A stretch of 20,397 bases of DNA from Terriglobia bacterium (GTDB lineage: Bacteria > Acidobacteriota > Terriglobia > UBA7540). A program made the translations under genes and the position numbers. Location: positions 1 through 20,397 of the forward strand of contig JASHTR010000041.1 of the NCBI GenBank assembly GCA_030040455.1, in the 5' to 3' direction. Positions 7,309 to 14,623 of the stretch are shown here, in pieces (within the stretch, counting starts at the first letter, position 1; each line of letters starts with the position of its first letter). The notes below the pieces were generated by a model. It was not told the origin of the DNA, did no database searches, and saw only the letters and a list, made by a program, of their open reading frames with translations.

Positions 7309-8673
7309 TCATCCTCGGATCTTTTTCCTGGTCTCGTCCCAGATGGCAACGGACTTCTGGAAGTAGGAATAGTTCGCCATGTGGCAGGCAATTGCGGTAT
7401 GGTTGCCGAAATGGGCGTCTTCGACGGATGGCTGGCGGCTGCGTACCGACTGAAAGAAATTCCACAAGTGAGCCCGCGTGTCGTCGAAACCCGGAGGGTT
7501 GTGATAAGTGGTCTCTGGAATCACCTTTCCTTCACCTGCTTTTAATCGATGCTCGGCAAGCCACTGTTCGGCATAATCCGCCTTCATCTGGGCTGGCCAG
7601 GCGGGCGTGCAGGGTGAATGATCCAACCCATCCTGCGGGACGACGTTCACCGTCTCGGCGTCGCCATAAGCCTCAATGAAGCCGCGGGTGCCACAAAAAC
7701 GGGTTACTTCGGGCAATTCGGTGTTCAACGTAACGCGGACCAAAGCCCGAAAGCCAGGATACTCGTAGAGCGTGGTCAGCTCGTCCGGCACGTCGCGCCC
7801 GTCCTTCCAGCGGAAAAGACCGCCCATCGAATAGGCGCGTTGGGGAGGAGCTTCGACGCCCATCACGTAATGGATGCCGGTAAGCTCGTGCACGAAGAGG
7901 TCGCCGGGCATGCCTTCGCCGTAGTCCTGAAAGCATCGCCAGCGGGTCCAGCGAATCTTGTCAAACGGCACGTGGTTCGCGGCCGGTGCTTGCCACGTTT
8001 CCCAGTCCATCGTTTCAGGAGAAAGGTCCGGCGGCACCGTATATTGCCAGGCGCCGCAAGGGTCGTTGCGTCCGAGCGTCGCTTCGACCAAGGTCACGTC
8101 GCCGATGGCGCCCTGGCTCACCAATTCACGCGCTTTAATGTATCCCAGTGAGCTACGCCGCTGGCTTCCCACTTGCACGATGCGGCTATTCTTATCCTGC
8201 GCCGCCACCATCTCAAAGCCTTGCTCGACGGTATGGCTCATTGGTTTCTCGACGTAGACGTCTTTTCCCGCGTTCGCGGCTTCGACGACCATCCGCATGT
8301 GCCAATGGTCCGGGACGGCGGCGATGATCGCGTCAATCTCCTTATGGTCGAGCAGCTCCTGGTAGTGAGGGGTGACGGGAACAGCGGAATTCCGGAGGAT
8401 TTCCTTGGCCAGCTCGCGGCGGCCGCTGTAAAGATCGCAGGCAGCCGCGCACTCGACGCCAGGAAGCGTGAGTGCGCCGCGAAACAAGTCCACGCCGCGC
8501 ATTCCGACGCCAATAATGCCAAACCGGAGGGTGTCGCTGGGAGGCGTTGGGCGCGGAGCGCCGGGAAGCGGGTCTGCCTCCAGCAAAACGTGGCGCGCCG
8601 CCAGCGTTATCCCGGCCACGCCGGCCGTGTCGCGCATGAAGTCGCGGCGAGAAATTCCATTGCGTTTGTCCAA
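7309..8673 (-). CDS. Tat-exported Gfo/Idh/MocA family NAD(P)-dependent oxidoreductase
   Basis: The protein has 454 residues. The N-terminus has a twin-arginine signal (SRRDFMR at 8-14, then a hydrophobic stretch GVAGITLAA). The Rossmann NAD(P)-binding motif GIIGVGMRG is at 52-60. The family signature EKP (VEKPMSH), which contains the catalytic-site lysine, is at 142-144. The rest is the C-terminal alpha/beta substrate domain. Tat-targeted members are common in Acidobacteriota and Planctomycetes and act on sugars or related polyols. The substrate cannot be read from the sequence. The start is a TTG at 8671-8673, supported by an AAGGAGG six nucleotides upstream and by the position of the Tat motif. 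No sugar kinase, transporter or isomerase lies beside it. Confidence 0.92.
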   Translation of the reverse strand: MDKRNGISRRDFMRDTAGVAGITLAARHVLLEADPLPGAPRPTPPSDTLRFGIIGVGMRGVDLFRGALTLPGVECAAACDLYSGRRELAKEILRNSAVPVTPHYQELLDHKEIDAIIAAVPDHWHMRMVVEAANAGKDVYVEKPMSHTVEQGFEMVAAQDKNSRIVQVGSQRRSSLGYIKARELVSQGAIGDVTLVEATLGRNDPCGAWQYTVPPDLSPETMDWETWQAPAANHVPFDKIRWTRWRCFQDYGEGMPGDLFVHELTGIHYVMGVEAPPQRAYSMGGLFRWKDGRDVPDELTTLYEYPGFRALVRVTLNTELPEVTRFCGTRGFIEAYGDAETVNVVPQDGLDHSPCTPAWPAQMKADYAEQWLAEHRLKAGEGKVIPETTYHNPPGFDDTRAHLWNFFQSVRSRQPSVEDAHFGNHTAIACHMANYSYFQKSVAIWDETRKKIRG

Positions 8674-8679
8674 AGTAAG

Positions 8680-8686
8680 CCTCCTT
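8680..8686 (-). promoter_or_regulatory. Shine-Dalgarno that fixes the TTG start of the gfo gene
   Basis: On the minus strand AAGGAGG is followed by CTTACT and then TTG. The ideal spacing (6 nt) makes TTG the start codon in spite of the absence of ATG. Confidence 0.85.
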
Positions 8687-8900
8687 CTCCGCTTGATATT
8701 CTAAGAAGCCAATAATCTTACTTCCCGCGAAGAAGGAGGGCAAGCGCGAAATCCTTCCCAAGAATCGCGGTTGAGTGCCTGAGTAGAGTTGCGGAGGGTT
8801 GAGAATACCGGTCAGCGCGCCGCATCCGCAATCAAGAAGGAGAGTTGCAGATGGGATGGTTTGAGGATGTTGCGCTACAACGTGGCCTGGGTCGGTTTGT

Positions 8901-9710
8901 CTATCCGGAGTTGGGTTTCGGTTTTGAGGCCGCAGCCTTCATTAAGGCAAGCGCCTTCGTTGTCAGATCGTTCGCCTTTTCCAAATCCGCCCGGCGGGCG
9001 TCTCCATCCTGTTCAATGTCTGCCTTCTGGCGGTACATCAGGTTCAAGTAAGAGTAGGCATTTGCATCGTTCGGCCTAAGAGCTATGGCCTTCTCCAGAT
9101 TTTGGATGCCTTCATTCACGAGGGCTCCGTTCTCCTCGGCCAGTTCCTCGCGGTCGTTCTCAGGCAGCGGCGGAAGCACACCGGGATCTTTTGGATCTTT
9201 GGGAGTTGTCAGCCTGAGCTTCACCCTCAGTTCTGTCTGGCGCTTGTAACACGGGTACCAATCCAACACACCGATCCAGTAATAGGGATCCGGGTCGTTG
9301 GGCTCGATCTTCATCAACTCGAGTTGATACTGCTTGGCCTTATCAAAATCCTTCATGTTGTAATAGATCTGGGCGATGCTTCCCAAAGCATTGGTATTGT
9401 TCGGGTCAAGCTGGAGAACCGATTGAAACGACTTGATGGCCTGCTCGCCCATCTTCACGTTTTCAGGAGTTTCCCCGCCCGGCGCATATTGAACGGCGTA
9501 GGAGGTTGCCAGGTAGAGCCTCGCATTTACCAGTGTTGGGTCGAAGGCGACAGCCTGCTGAAAGTGATTAACGGCTTGGGCATACTGAGCGTTTCGGAAG
9601 GCCAGGGTGCCTTTGTTGAGTTGGTCTCGCGCCCGGAGTTTATTGCAGCCCGTGCAGAGGCCTACGAGCATAATTGCCATGCCCAGGAAGGCAAGCTTCG
9701 AGAATCTCAT
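8901..9710 (-). CDS. TPR-repeat lipoprotein linked to the TonB/ExbBD block
   Basis: The protein has 269 residues from the ATG at 9710, which has GGAG upstream at good spacing. The N-terminus is a lipoprotein-type signal (RFSKLAFLGMAIMLVGLCTG then C22). The residue at -3 is Cys rather than Leu, so the lipobox is slightly atypical. Several TPR motifs follow, for example LNKGTLAFRNAQYAQAVNHF, the next around AIKSFQSVLQLDPNNTNALG, one around KAKQYQLELMKIEPNDPDPY, and one near NLEKAIALRPNDANAYSYLN. It is probably attached to a membrane on the periplasmic side and scaffolds protein contacts. It is the last gene after exbD on the same strand, 186 bp away with a repeat between, so it may be part of that operon. 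An upstream in-frame extension to 9884 is repeat DNA, not protein. Confidence 0.83.
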   Translation of the reverse strand: MRFSKLAFLGMAIMLVGLCTGCNKLRARDQLNKGTLAFRNAQYAQAVNHFQQAVAFDPTLVNARLYLATSYAVQYAPGGETPENVKMGEQAIKSFQSVLQLDPNNTNALGSIAQIYYNMKDFDKAKQYQLELMKIEPNDPDPYYWIGVLDWYPCYKRQTELRVKLRLTTPKDPKDPGVLPPLPENDREELAEENGALVNEGIQNLEKAIALRPNDANAYSYLNLMYRQKADIEQDGDARRADLEKANDLTTKALALMKAAASKPKPNSG

Positions 9711-9761
9711 TCTCCATCTCCGTTCATTCGCCAAAGTTAGGGATGCTGAAAGGACCAGACT

Positions 9762-9839
9762 GTCATGCTGAGCATAGCAAAGCATCCCTGTATTTCTTTG
9801 AAGATAAATGCAGAGATTCTTCGCTGCGCTCAGAATGAC
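9762..9839. repeat. GTCATTCTGAGC-type imperfect palindrome
   Basis: The left arm 9762-9786 starts GTCATGCTGAGCATAGCAAA. The right arm 9815-9839, read on the other strand, starts GTCATTCTGAGCGCAGCGAA. The arms are ~25 bp with a handful of mismatches and a loop of ~28 bases. A relative is at 14531-14623. It lies between exbD and the TPR lipoprotein gene. Sequences of this type are widespread dispersed repeats in environmental genomes and often give spurious protein calls containing ILSAAKNL. Confidence 0.75.
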
Positions 9840-9896
9840 GGCGAAGGAGTCAAAACGACAGTTTAGCCTTTTCAGCAACCTCACTAAAAGCGAAGA

Positions 9897-10319
9897 TTAT
9901 TCGTTTTCTATCGCCTTGGTGATCAGACCGATCTTATCGATACTGGCCCCGTGGGCAATATCAATAACCTGTGCCACTGCCCCGAAAGGAAGACTCGGGT
10001 CTCCCTTGACGAACATGACCCTGTCGTTCCGCGTCTTGAAGATGTCTTCCAGACGATTCCGCAGGTCCTGGATCGAGACCGGAGTCTGATTGATCGCAAC
10101 CTGCCGGTTCGCGTCAATGGTCACCACAATAGTCCGGTTCAGCACGTCCTGGTTCTGCTTTTGATCTTTGTTGGGCTGGGGCACCAGCGCGCTCAGCCCA
10201 TGGGGTGTGTTGGGAACAATAATCATGAAGATAATCAGCAGCACCAAAAGGACATCAATCAATGGCGTTACATTGATGTCATTCATCGGGCCGCCTTTTT
10301 TGCCAACTGCCATTGCCAT
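9897..10319 (-). CDS. exbD: ExbD/TolR-family biopolymer transport protein (first copy in + coordinates)
   Basis: The protein has 140 residues. A short basic N-terminus is followed by MNDINVTPLIDVLLVLLIIF, the ExbD/TolR signature, with a single transmembrane helix (~17-37). D22 is the conserved membrane aspartate thought to carry protons. The periplasmic domain runs from ~45 to the end (KGDPSLPFGAVAQVIDIAHG). It forms the energy-harvesting complex with ExbB and drives TonB. The start ATG at 10319 has a good GGAGGTG upstream. Two different ExbD proteins in one block suggest a mixed or duplicated stator subunit, a common arrangement in this type of cluster. Confidence 0.95.
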   Translation of the reverse strand: MAMAVGKKGGPMNDINVTPLIDVLLVLLIIFMIIVPNTPHGLSALVPQPNKDQKQNQDVLNRTIVVTIDANRQVAINQTPVSIQDLRNRLEDIFKTRNDRVMFVKGDPSLPFGAVAQVIDIAHGASIDKIGLITKAIENE

Positions 10320-10373
10320 AATTACACCTCCACACCACTTTGAAATTTAGAGCCACGCGGCCCCTTGCCGTAG

Positions 10374-10428
10374 CGCCGGTGTCCTCACCGGCGAACCACC
10401 CCATAGTTCCCTCCTTATCAAGGAAGGG
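10374..10428. repeat. two small hairpins between the exbD genes
   Basis: CGCCGGTG (10374-10381), a TCCT loop, then CACCGGCG (10386-10393) form a perfect 8-bp stem. CCCTCCTT (10409-10416), an ATC loop, then AAGGAAGGG (10420-10428) form a second stem with one bulged base. The 169-bp gap between the two exbD genes is otherwise featureless. The GTAGCGCCGGTGTCCTCACC sequence looks like a dispersed repeat rather than a terminator, because no T-run follows on either strand. Confidence 0.6.
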
Positions 10429-10488
10429 AGCCACAGGCGGGATGGCTGCGGACATAGCCGCTACCATACAACTCTTCGCGCGCGTCCT

Positions 10489-10947
10489 TCAAGGTGCTGC
10501 ACTCATCGGAACAGCAGGCGGCACTCCTGGCTGGCGCTCGACCTGCTCGGTGAGCAGGCCCAGGTCCTCGACCCCTGCGGCCCGGATGTCGTCCACCACG
10601 TCCGTCACGTCGCCGTACTTAGCCCGGGTGTCGCTCTTCAGGTAGACCGTCTTGTTGAGATTATTCTCAAGCCGGTCCTTTACCCTTTTCGTTACATCAT
10701 CGGCATTGATCAGCGACGACCCGAAATAAATCTTCCCGTCCCGCGTGACGGAGAGGACAGCCGCATTTGTCTTGTTGGCATCCTCCATCGCAATCGCGTT
10801 CTGAGATTTCACCATGTCCACGCTCACGTCATGCTGAAGCAGCGGGGTGATCACCATGAAGATGATCAGCAGGACCAGCATCACATCCACCAGCGGCGTG
10901 ACGTTGATTTCCGACGTTTCCTGGGGCGATTTGCCTTTGAGAGCCAT
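10489..10947 (-). CDS. exbD: ExbD/TolR-family biopolymer transport protein (second copy)
   Basis: The protein has 152 residues beginning MALKGKSPQETSEINVTPLV, followed by DVMLVLLIIFMVITPLLQHD: the ExbD signature with a single membrane helix and the conserved D21. The periplasmic domain includes a KSDTRAKYGDVTDVVDDIRA stretch. The tail is Pro/Ala rich (PGVPPAVPMSAAP). The start codon overlaps the exbB stop by one base (TAATG), and GGAGG lies five bases upstream, so it is translated together with exbB. It differs clearly from the other ExbD, so this is an old duplication. Confidence 0.95.
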   Translation of the reverse strand: MALKGKSPQETSEINVTPLVDVMLVLLIIFMVITPLLQHDVSVDMVKSQNAIAMEDANKTNAAVLSVTRDGKIYFGSSLINADDVTKRVKDRLENNLNKTVYLKSDTRAKYGDVTDVVDDIRAAGVEDLGLLTEQVERQPGVPPAVPMSAAP

Positions 10948-11687
10948 TACTTCCTCCCGCGACCGCTCTTCTTCAGGAAGTAGTCAATCAGCTCCGAAGA
11001 GGAGTTGTCCATTTCCACGTCAAAAGCTTCCAGCTTGCTGCTGAAATAGTTGTAGAGCCAGACCGCCGGGATCGCCACCAGCAGGCCCATCGCGGTGGTG
11101 ACAAGAGCTTCTGCAATACCGCCCGCGACCGCGCCCAATCCCGTCGTGTGCGAAGTAGAGATACCCTGGAACGCATGGATAATCCCGAGCACCGTTCCGA
11201 ACAAACCCACAAAGGGAGCCGTGGCGCCTACGGTGGCGAGAGCCGGGATGCCGCGCTTCAACTCCGCGTGCACGATGGCCGAAGCACGGTCCAGTGCCCG
11301 CTTGGAGGCTTCAATATCATCGTCGGTAATCGCCGCCGTCGCCGCGTGCGCCTGGAACTCCTGCAAGCCGGCCGTGACCACTTTCGCCAGGTGGCTGCGC
11401 TTGTTCTGCTCGGCAATGGCGATGCCCTCGTCAACTTTTCCTTCCTTCAAGGCGCCTGCCACTGCGGGCGCAAAAAGCCGCGACTGCTTGCGAGCGGCCT
11501 GGTAAGCGATGTAGCGATCAATCATCACAGCGATCGACCATGCGGACATAATAAGCAACACGATGACCACCGCCTTCGCCGGCAGGCCCATGCTGTGCCA
11601 CATCGACATGGGATCAAAGCCGACCGACGCCGACGACTGGTCCTGAAATAACAAAACTGCCAATGCAAGGAATTTCGCCCCAATCAT
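10947..11687 (-). CDS. exbB: ExbB/TolQ/MotA-family proton channel protein
   Basis: The protein has 246 residues with three membrane segments: ~37-58 (AKAVVIVLLIMSAWSIAVMI), ~146-168 and ~182-208. Between the first and second is a large cytoplasmic loop. The region GATAPFVGLFGTVLGIIHAF and then AEALVTTAMGLLVAIPAVWL is the hallmark of the MotA/TolQ/ExbB proton channel family. With ExbD it converts proton-motive force into movement of TonB. The ATG at 11687 has AGAGGAG upstream (11697-11703). It is the first gene after tonB, separated by the heptamer element. Confidence 0.95.
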   Translation of the reverse strand: MIGAKFLALAVLLFQDQSSASVGFDPMSMWHSMGLPAKAVVIVLLIMSAWSIAVMIDRYIAYQAARKQSRLFAPAVAGALKEGKVDEGIAIAEQNKRSHLAKVVTAGLQEFQAHAATAAITDDDIEASKRALDRASAIVHAELKRGIPALATVGATAPFVGLFGTVLGIIHAFQGISTSHTTGLGAVAGGIAEALVTTAMGLLVAIPAVWLYNYFSSKLEAFDVEMDNSSSELIDYFLKKSGRGRK

Positions 11688-11722
11688 AATGTTTTTCTCC
11701 TCTTGAAATGGTTCATAAAAAT

Positions 11723-11813
11723 CGTTTCGTCTTTAGCTTTCAGCCATCAGCCGCCAGCACGCGGCGCCTCAAAGGAAAAGTCGTTTGCTGAACGCTGAGA
11801 GCTGATCGCTCCT
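11723..11813. repeat. inverted heptamer arrays between tonB and exbB (CAG units)
   Basis: The left array on the plus strand is CTTTCAG, CCATCAG, CCGCCAG (11737-11757), preceded by the weaker CGTTTCG and TCTTTAG (11723-11736). The right array is TGCTGAA, CGCTGAG, AGCTGAT, CGCTCCT (11786-11813). On the minus strand it reads as the same NNNTCAG type. The right array ends 3 nt before the tonB stop codon (11817-11819). Confidence 0.75.
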
Positions 11814-11816
11814 TTG

Positions 11817-12845
11817 CTAATCCGAGAGCGTGAAGTTGACATCAATCTCCGTAACGACCTCTACCGGAACTCCGTTCAATAAAGTCGGCTCGTATCGCCA
11901 TTGCCTCACGGCCGCTAAGGCGGATTGCACCAGAAGCGGATGGCCCTGAATGACCTTAAGGTCCTGGATGGTGCCGTCCTTGCTGATCACCGCCTCTAGC
12001 CGCACGGTGCCCTGAATGCGCGCCATCCTTGCCAGGGGCGGGAATTGCGGCATCGGCCGGTAAATGGCTTTAGCTGCTTCCACCTGGCCGCCAACACGAA
12101 TGCGCGAGGGCACCGCGGCCTTCGGCGGCGGTGGGGGTGGGGGCGCCCCCATGCCTCCGAGCAAACCACCGAGCACGCCACCACTCCCGCCCGGCACTCC
12201 ACCCGGCACTCCACCCACAACGCCGGCATTCGAGGGCTCGGGCTGGTCCTTGATCATCTTGATCTGCTTGGGGATCACCGTTGGAGCTTTCATCAAGTCC
12301 TTGAGTGATACGCGATGAATCACAATTTTGGGTGGCGCGGGCGCGGGCGGTGGAGGGGGAGGCGGTGGCGGCGGAGGCGCGGCCAGGAAGGTCATAAGCT
12401 GCGCCTTAGGAAGCGCGTTCGTGTAAATCAGCGGGTATAAGACAAGCACGCCCACGACGATGCCGTCTATGATATAGCCGATAATCAATGAGGCTCTCTT
12501 CCAATTCTTCGTCTTGTTTCCGGTATAAAGGAGATAGATGAGAAGGCCGACGAAGCTGAGGATGAGAGTCAGGATGAACCACGGGATGGGGTTGATCTTC
12601 AGCCGGCGTGCATCCGAATAAACGTAGCTGAGGATCAACGCCGTCACAAAAAACGGGATGGCCCCGAACATGAACGATTGGATATAGAGAAGGCTGGTCG
12701 ATTCCGGGCTTCCCAAAATCAGCGTGACGCCAAAGAACCAAAAGAAGAAACCCAGCACGCCCAGCGCAAACGTAATGAGCCATTGCGTTGTGGTGACCAC
12801 TGGCGCGCGATCCGGCGCGGAATCAACTAGCGTCTGCTCAAACAT
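11817..12845 (-). CDS. tonB: TonB-family energy transducer with an unusual four-helix membrane domain
   Basis: The protein has 342 residues. The C-terminal ~80 residues (YRPMPQFPPLARMARIQGTV ... ALAAVRQWRYEP) are a clear TonB C-terminal domain, which contacts outer-membrane receptors. Before it come a proline tract (157-172), a Gly/Val/Pro stretch (211-233) and a second proline tract (235-241), which form the extended periplasmic linker. The N-terminus is not the usual single anchor. It has four hydrophobic segments (~22-46, 54-77, 87-108, 118-141), so a four-helix membrane module is fused to TonB. The ATG at 12845 is preferred to the in-frame TTG at 12851 because GGGAGGTG (12853-12860) is correctly spaced only for ATG. 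exbB and two exbD genes follow, supplying the motor. A 12-bp tandem duplication (12190-12213) encodes the repeated GGVP units. Confidence 0.92.
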   Translation of the reverse strand: MFEQTLVDSAPDRAPVVTTTQWLITFALGVLGFFFWFFGVTLILGSPESTSLLYIQSFMFGAIPFFVTALILSYVYSDARRLKINPIPWFILTLILSFVGLLIYLLYTGNKTKNWKRASLIIGYIIDGIVVGVLVLYPLIYTNALPKAQLMTFLAAPPPPPPPPPPPAPAPPKIVIHRVSLKDLMKAPTVIPKQIKMIKDQPEPSNAGVVGGVPGGVPGGSGGVLGGLLGGMGAPPPPPPPKAAVPSRIRVGGQVEAAKAIYRPMPQFPPLARMARIQGTVRLEAVISKDGTIQDLKVIQGHPLLVQSALAAVRQWRYEPTLLNGVPVEVVTEIDVNFTLSD

Positions 12846-12852
12846 CGGCAAT

Positions 12853-12860
12853 CACCTCCC
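12853..12860 (-). promoter_or_regulatory. Shine-Dalgarno selecting the tonB ATG
   Basis: GGGAGGTG on the minus strand lies 7 nt before the ATG at 12845. It would be only 1 nt before the TTG at 12851, which rules that start out. Confidence 0.75.
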
Positions 12861-12868
12861 TCAAAAAA

Positions 12869-12956
12869 CAGTGATAAGTGAAAAGTGACAGGGGTCCGAG
12901 GCGTCGTGGGTGTTTTTCGTAGTTGCTCTTCACTTGTCACTCTTCACTCGTCACTG
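12869..12956. repeat. inverted heptamer arrays between secF and tonB (AGTGA units)
   Basis: The left array is CAGTGAT, AAGTGAA, AAGTGAC (12869-12889). The right array on the plus strand is TTCACTT, GTCACTC, TTCACTC, GTCACTG (12929-12956), which is the same unit inverted. The right array ends 3 nt before the secF stop codon (12960-12962). The left ends 8 nt above the tonB ribosome-binding site. Confidence 0.8.
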
Positions 12957-12959
12957 CTG

Positions 12960-14234
12960 TTATCTTCGCACTCCCGCCGGCACCTTCTTCACCGGCCTCT
13001 CCTTAGCCTTCGGCCGCAGCGGAGCGGCAGGCGAGGCTACGCTCATCTTACTGCTGCCCAACGTCGACTTCCGCGCCCGGTCCTCCCAGGCAAGGACCAG
13101 AGGGCTGGCGATGGCGAATGACGAATACGTCCCGATAATAACGCCGACCACCAGCACCAGCGAAAAACCGTGGATCACCTCGCCGCCAAACAAATAGAGT
13201 GCGAGCACCGCAATAAACGTCAACCCGGAAGTCAAAATCGTCCGGCTCAAAACCTGATTGATGCTGCGATTCACAAGATCGCGGAAGTTCTCGCGCTTGT
13301 TGAGGTGCATGTTTTCCCGGATGCGGTCGAAGGTGACGATCGTATCGTTCATCGAATAGCCAATCAGCGTCAGGAACGCCGCAATCACGGTAAGCGAAAT
13401 ATCTTTATTCAAAATCGAAAAAATTCCAAGCGTAATCACCACGTCATGGAACGTGGCGATGATGGCTGCGACTCCGAACACCAGCTCAAACCGGAACCAG
13501 ACGTAAAGCAGCATGGCCGCAAGGCCCGCCAGCACCACATACATGGCCTGCTCGCGCAGCTTCGCTCCCACCTTCGGACCCACAATCTGAGTATTAAACA
13601 CCGAAAACTGGGAAAGGTAAAAGTTATTTTTCAGGTCGCTGACCACTTGGTTATTGACCCCTGCCACCTCGACCAGCTCGCCGAAGTCCGCAACCAGCCC
13701 TTCGCGCGGCGGAGTGGTGCGGAAATGAACCATCGCCTCGGCCATTTGCACATACGTATTCTGCGCGACCTCTACGCCTTTGCCCGCGAGATGAAGCGGA
13801 TCATCCACAATCAGGCGGTCGGCAATTTGCGAGGGGTTGGCGTTATTGAAGTCCAGCTTCCCGGTCGGGGCCGTGCCGTAGAGATTGTTCAGCGCCTTCA
13901 CAATATCCTGCTTGCCCGCATCAAGTGCGTTCTGGCGGGCAGTGGTGCGCATGTCCAGACCAATCATGATTTCGTTCTTGGAACCCGCATCGTAGGTCAC
14001 CAGGGTGGCTCGGTGCAAGTTCTCCCGATCGAGTTGACGCCGGATCCCGTCAATTTCCGGCTTATGCGCGAACTTCACATAAACCAGCGTGCCGCCCCGG
14101 AAGTCGATCCCATAGGCCAGGCCGCGGTGGAGGATGATCGACGTGATGCCGACGACCAGAAGAATCACCGACACCGTGATGAAGTATTTCTTCTTCCCCA
14201 TCCAATCGATCTGGGGATTATGAAAAAACTCCAT
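12960..14234 (-). CDS. secF: protein translocase subunit SecF, enlarged
   Basis: The protein has 424 residues. The first membrane helix (~17-36) is followed by YGIDFRGGTLVYVKF, the SecF start of the first periplasmic domain. The conserved C-terminal five-helix block begins near VGAKLREQAMYVVLAGLAAM and includes GYSMNDTIVTFDRIRENM, the SecF/RND signature. SecF with SecD uses the proton gradient to complete export through SecYEG. Family members are usually ~300-320 residues. The extra length here lies in the periplasmic segment (about residues 85-215) and in a basic Pro/Lys-rich tail (~37 residues). The ATG at 14234 has AAGGTGG upstream. secD is upstream in the operon but separated by a 468-bp repeat spacer, whereas secD and secF are usually nearly contiguous. 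Confidence 0.96.
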   Translation of the reverse strand: MEFFHNPQIDWMGKKKYFITVSVILLVVGITSIILHRGLAYGIDFRGGTLVYVKFAHKPEIDGIRRQLDRENLHRATLVTYDAGSKNEIMIGLDMRTTARQNALDAGKQDIVKALNNLYGTAPTGKLDFNNANPSQIADRLIVDDPLHLAGKGVEVAQNTYVQMAEAMVHFRTTPPREGLVADFGELVEVAGVNNQVVSDLKNNFYLSQFSVFNTQIVGPKVGAKLREQAMYVVLAGLAAMLLYVWFRFELVFGVAAIIATFHDVVITLGIFSILNKDISLTVIAAFLTLIGYSMNDTIVTFDRIRENMHLNKRENFRDLVNRSINQVLSRTILTSGLTFIAVLALYLFGGEVIHGFSLVLVVGVIIGTYSSFAIASPLVLAWEDRARKSTLGSSKMSVASPAAPLRPKAKERPVKKVPAGVRR

Positions 14235-14384
14235 GCGCGATCCACCTTCCTACTGGAAATTGACACCGAAACGGGGTGTGAAAGTTCCCTCTAATTTCTG
14301 AAGACGAGAGACAAGAGACCAGAGACCAGAGACAAGCACAGGGCCTCGTGTAGTGCGTCCGACACTTCTTTATGCATGCGGGAG

Positions 14385-14467
14385 CCTTGGAGTGCGGCAG
14401 CGTGCTGACGCCTTGCGCCGGCAAGCTGGCCACGGGAAAAGCGGCGGCAAGCCGCTGCACTCCAAGG
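14385..14467. repeat. GGAGTGCGG palindromic element, second copy
   Basis: CCTTGGAGTGC (14385-14395) is exactly complementary to 14457-14467. The right half, AAAAGCGGCGGCAAGCCGCT followed by GCACTCCA, closely matches AAAGCGGCAGCAAGCTGCCG followed by CACTCCA at 797-823. So this is a dispersed REP-like family with two copies in the window. Confidence 0.7.
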
Positions 14468-14530
14468 GGCGCGGTCATAAGTAAAGGCACTTTCGACGCC
14501 AGCAGGTTCCTGAAGAACCTCCTGAAACTG

Positions 14531-14623
14531 CCATCCTGAGGAGTCCCGCCGGGCGGGACGACGAAGGATCATCGTTATGCTTGATTATGAAAGTAGCGTG
14601 ATTCTTCGCTTCGCTCGGAATGG
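14531..14623. repeat. GTCATTCTGAGC-type palindrome, second copy
   Basis: The left arm CCATCCTGAG (14531-14540) continues after an insert as GACGAAGGATC (14560-14570). The right arm 14600-14623, read inverted, is CCATTCCGAGCGAAGCGAAG and then AATC. The insert is itself a hairpin: GTCCCGCC (14543-14550) and GGCGGGAC (14552-14559). It is related to the element at 9762-9839. Confidence 0.65.

Noticed and set aside
8674..8900. Possible small gene or RNA between gfo and the TPR lipoprotein gene
   Set aside because: No frame with coding character, no clear palindrome and no terminator were seen in these 227 bases.
9711..9884. In-frame upstream extension of the TPR lipoprotein gene, with ILSAAKNL and GMLCYAQHDS
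   Set aside because: The peptide comes from the GTCATTCTGAGC-type palindrome. The ATG at 9710 has a Shine-Dalgarno and is followed at once by a lipoprotein signal.
10279..10467. Minus-strand open frame before exbD with a Shine-Dalgarno-like AAGGAGG
   Set aside because: Most of it is hairpin repeat sequence, and it runs into exbD in another frame. No protein similarity is seen; it is kept only as a possible leader in the findings.
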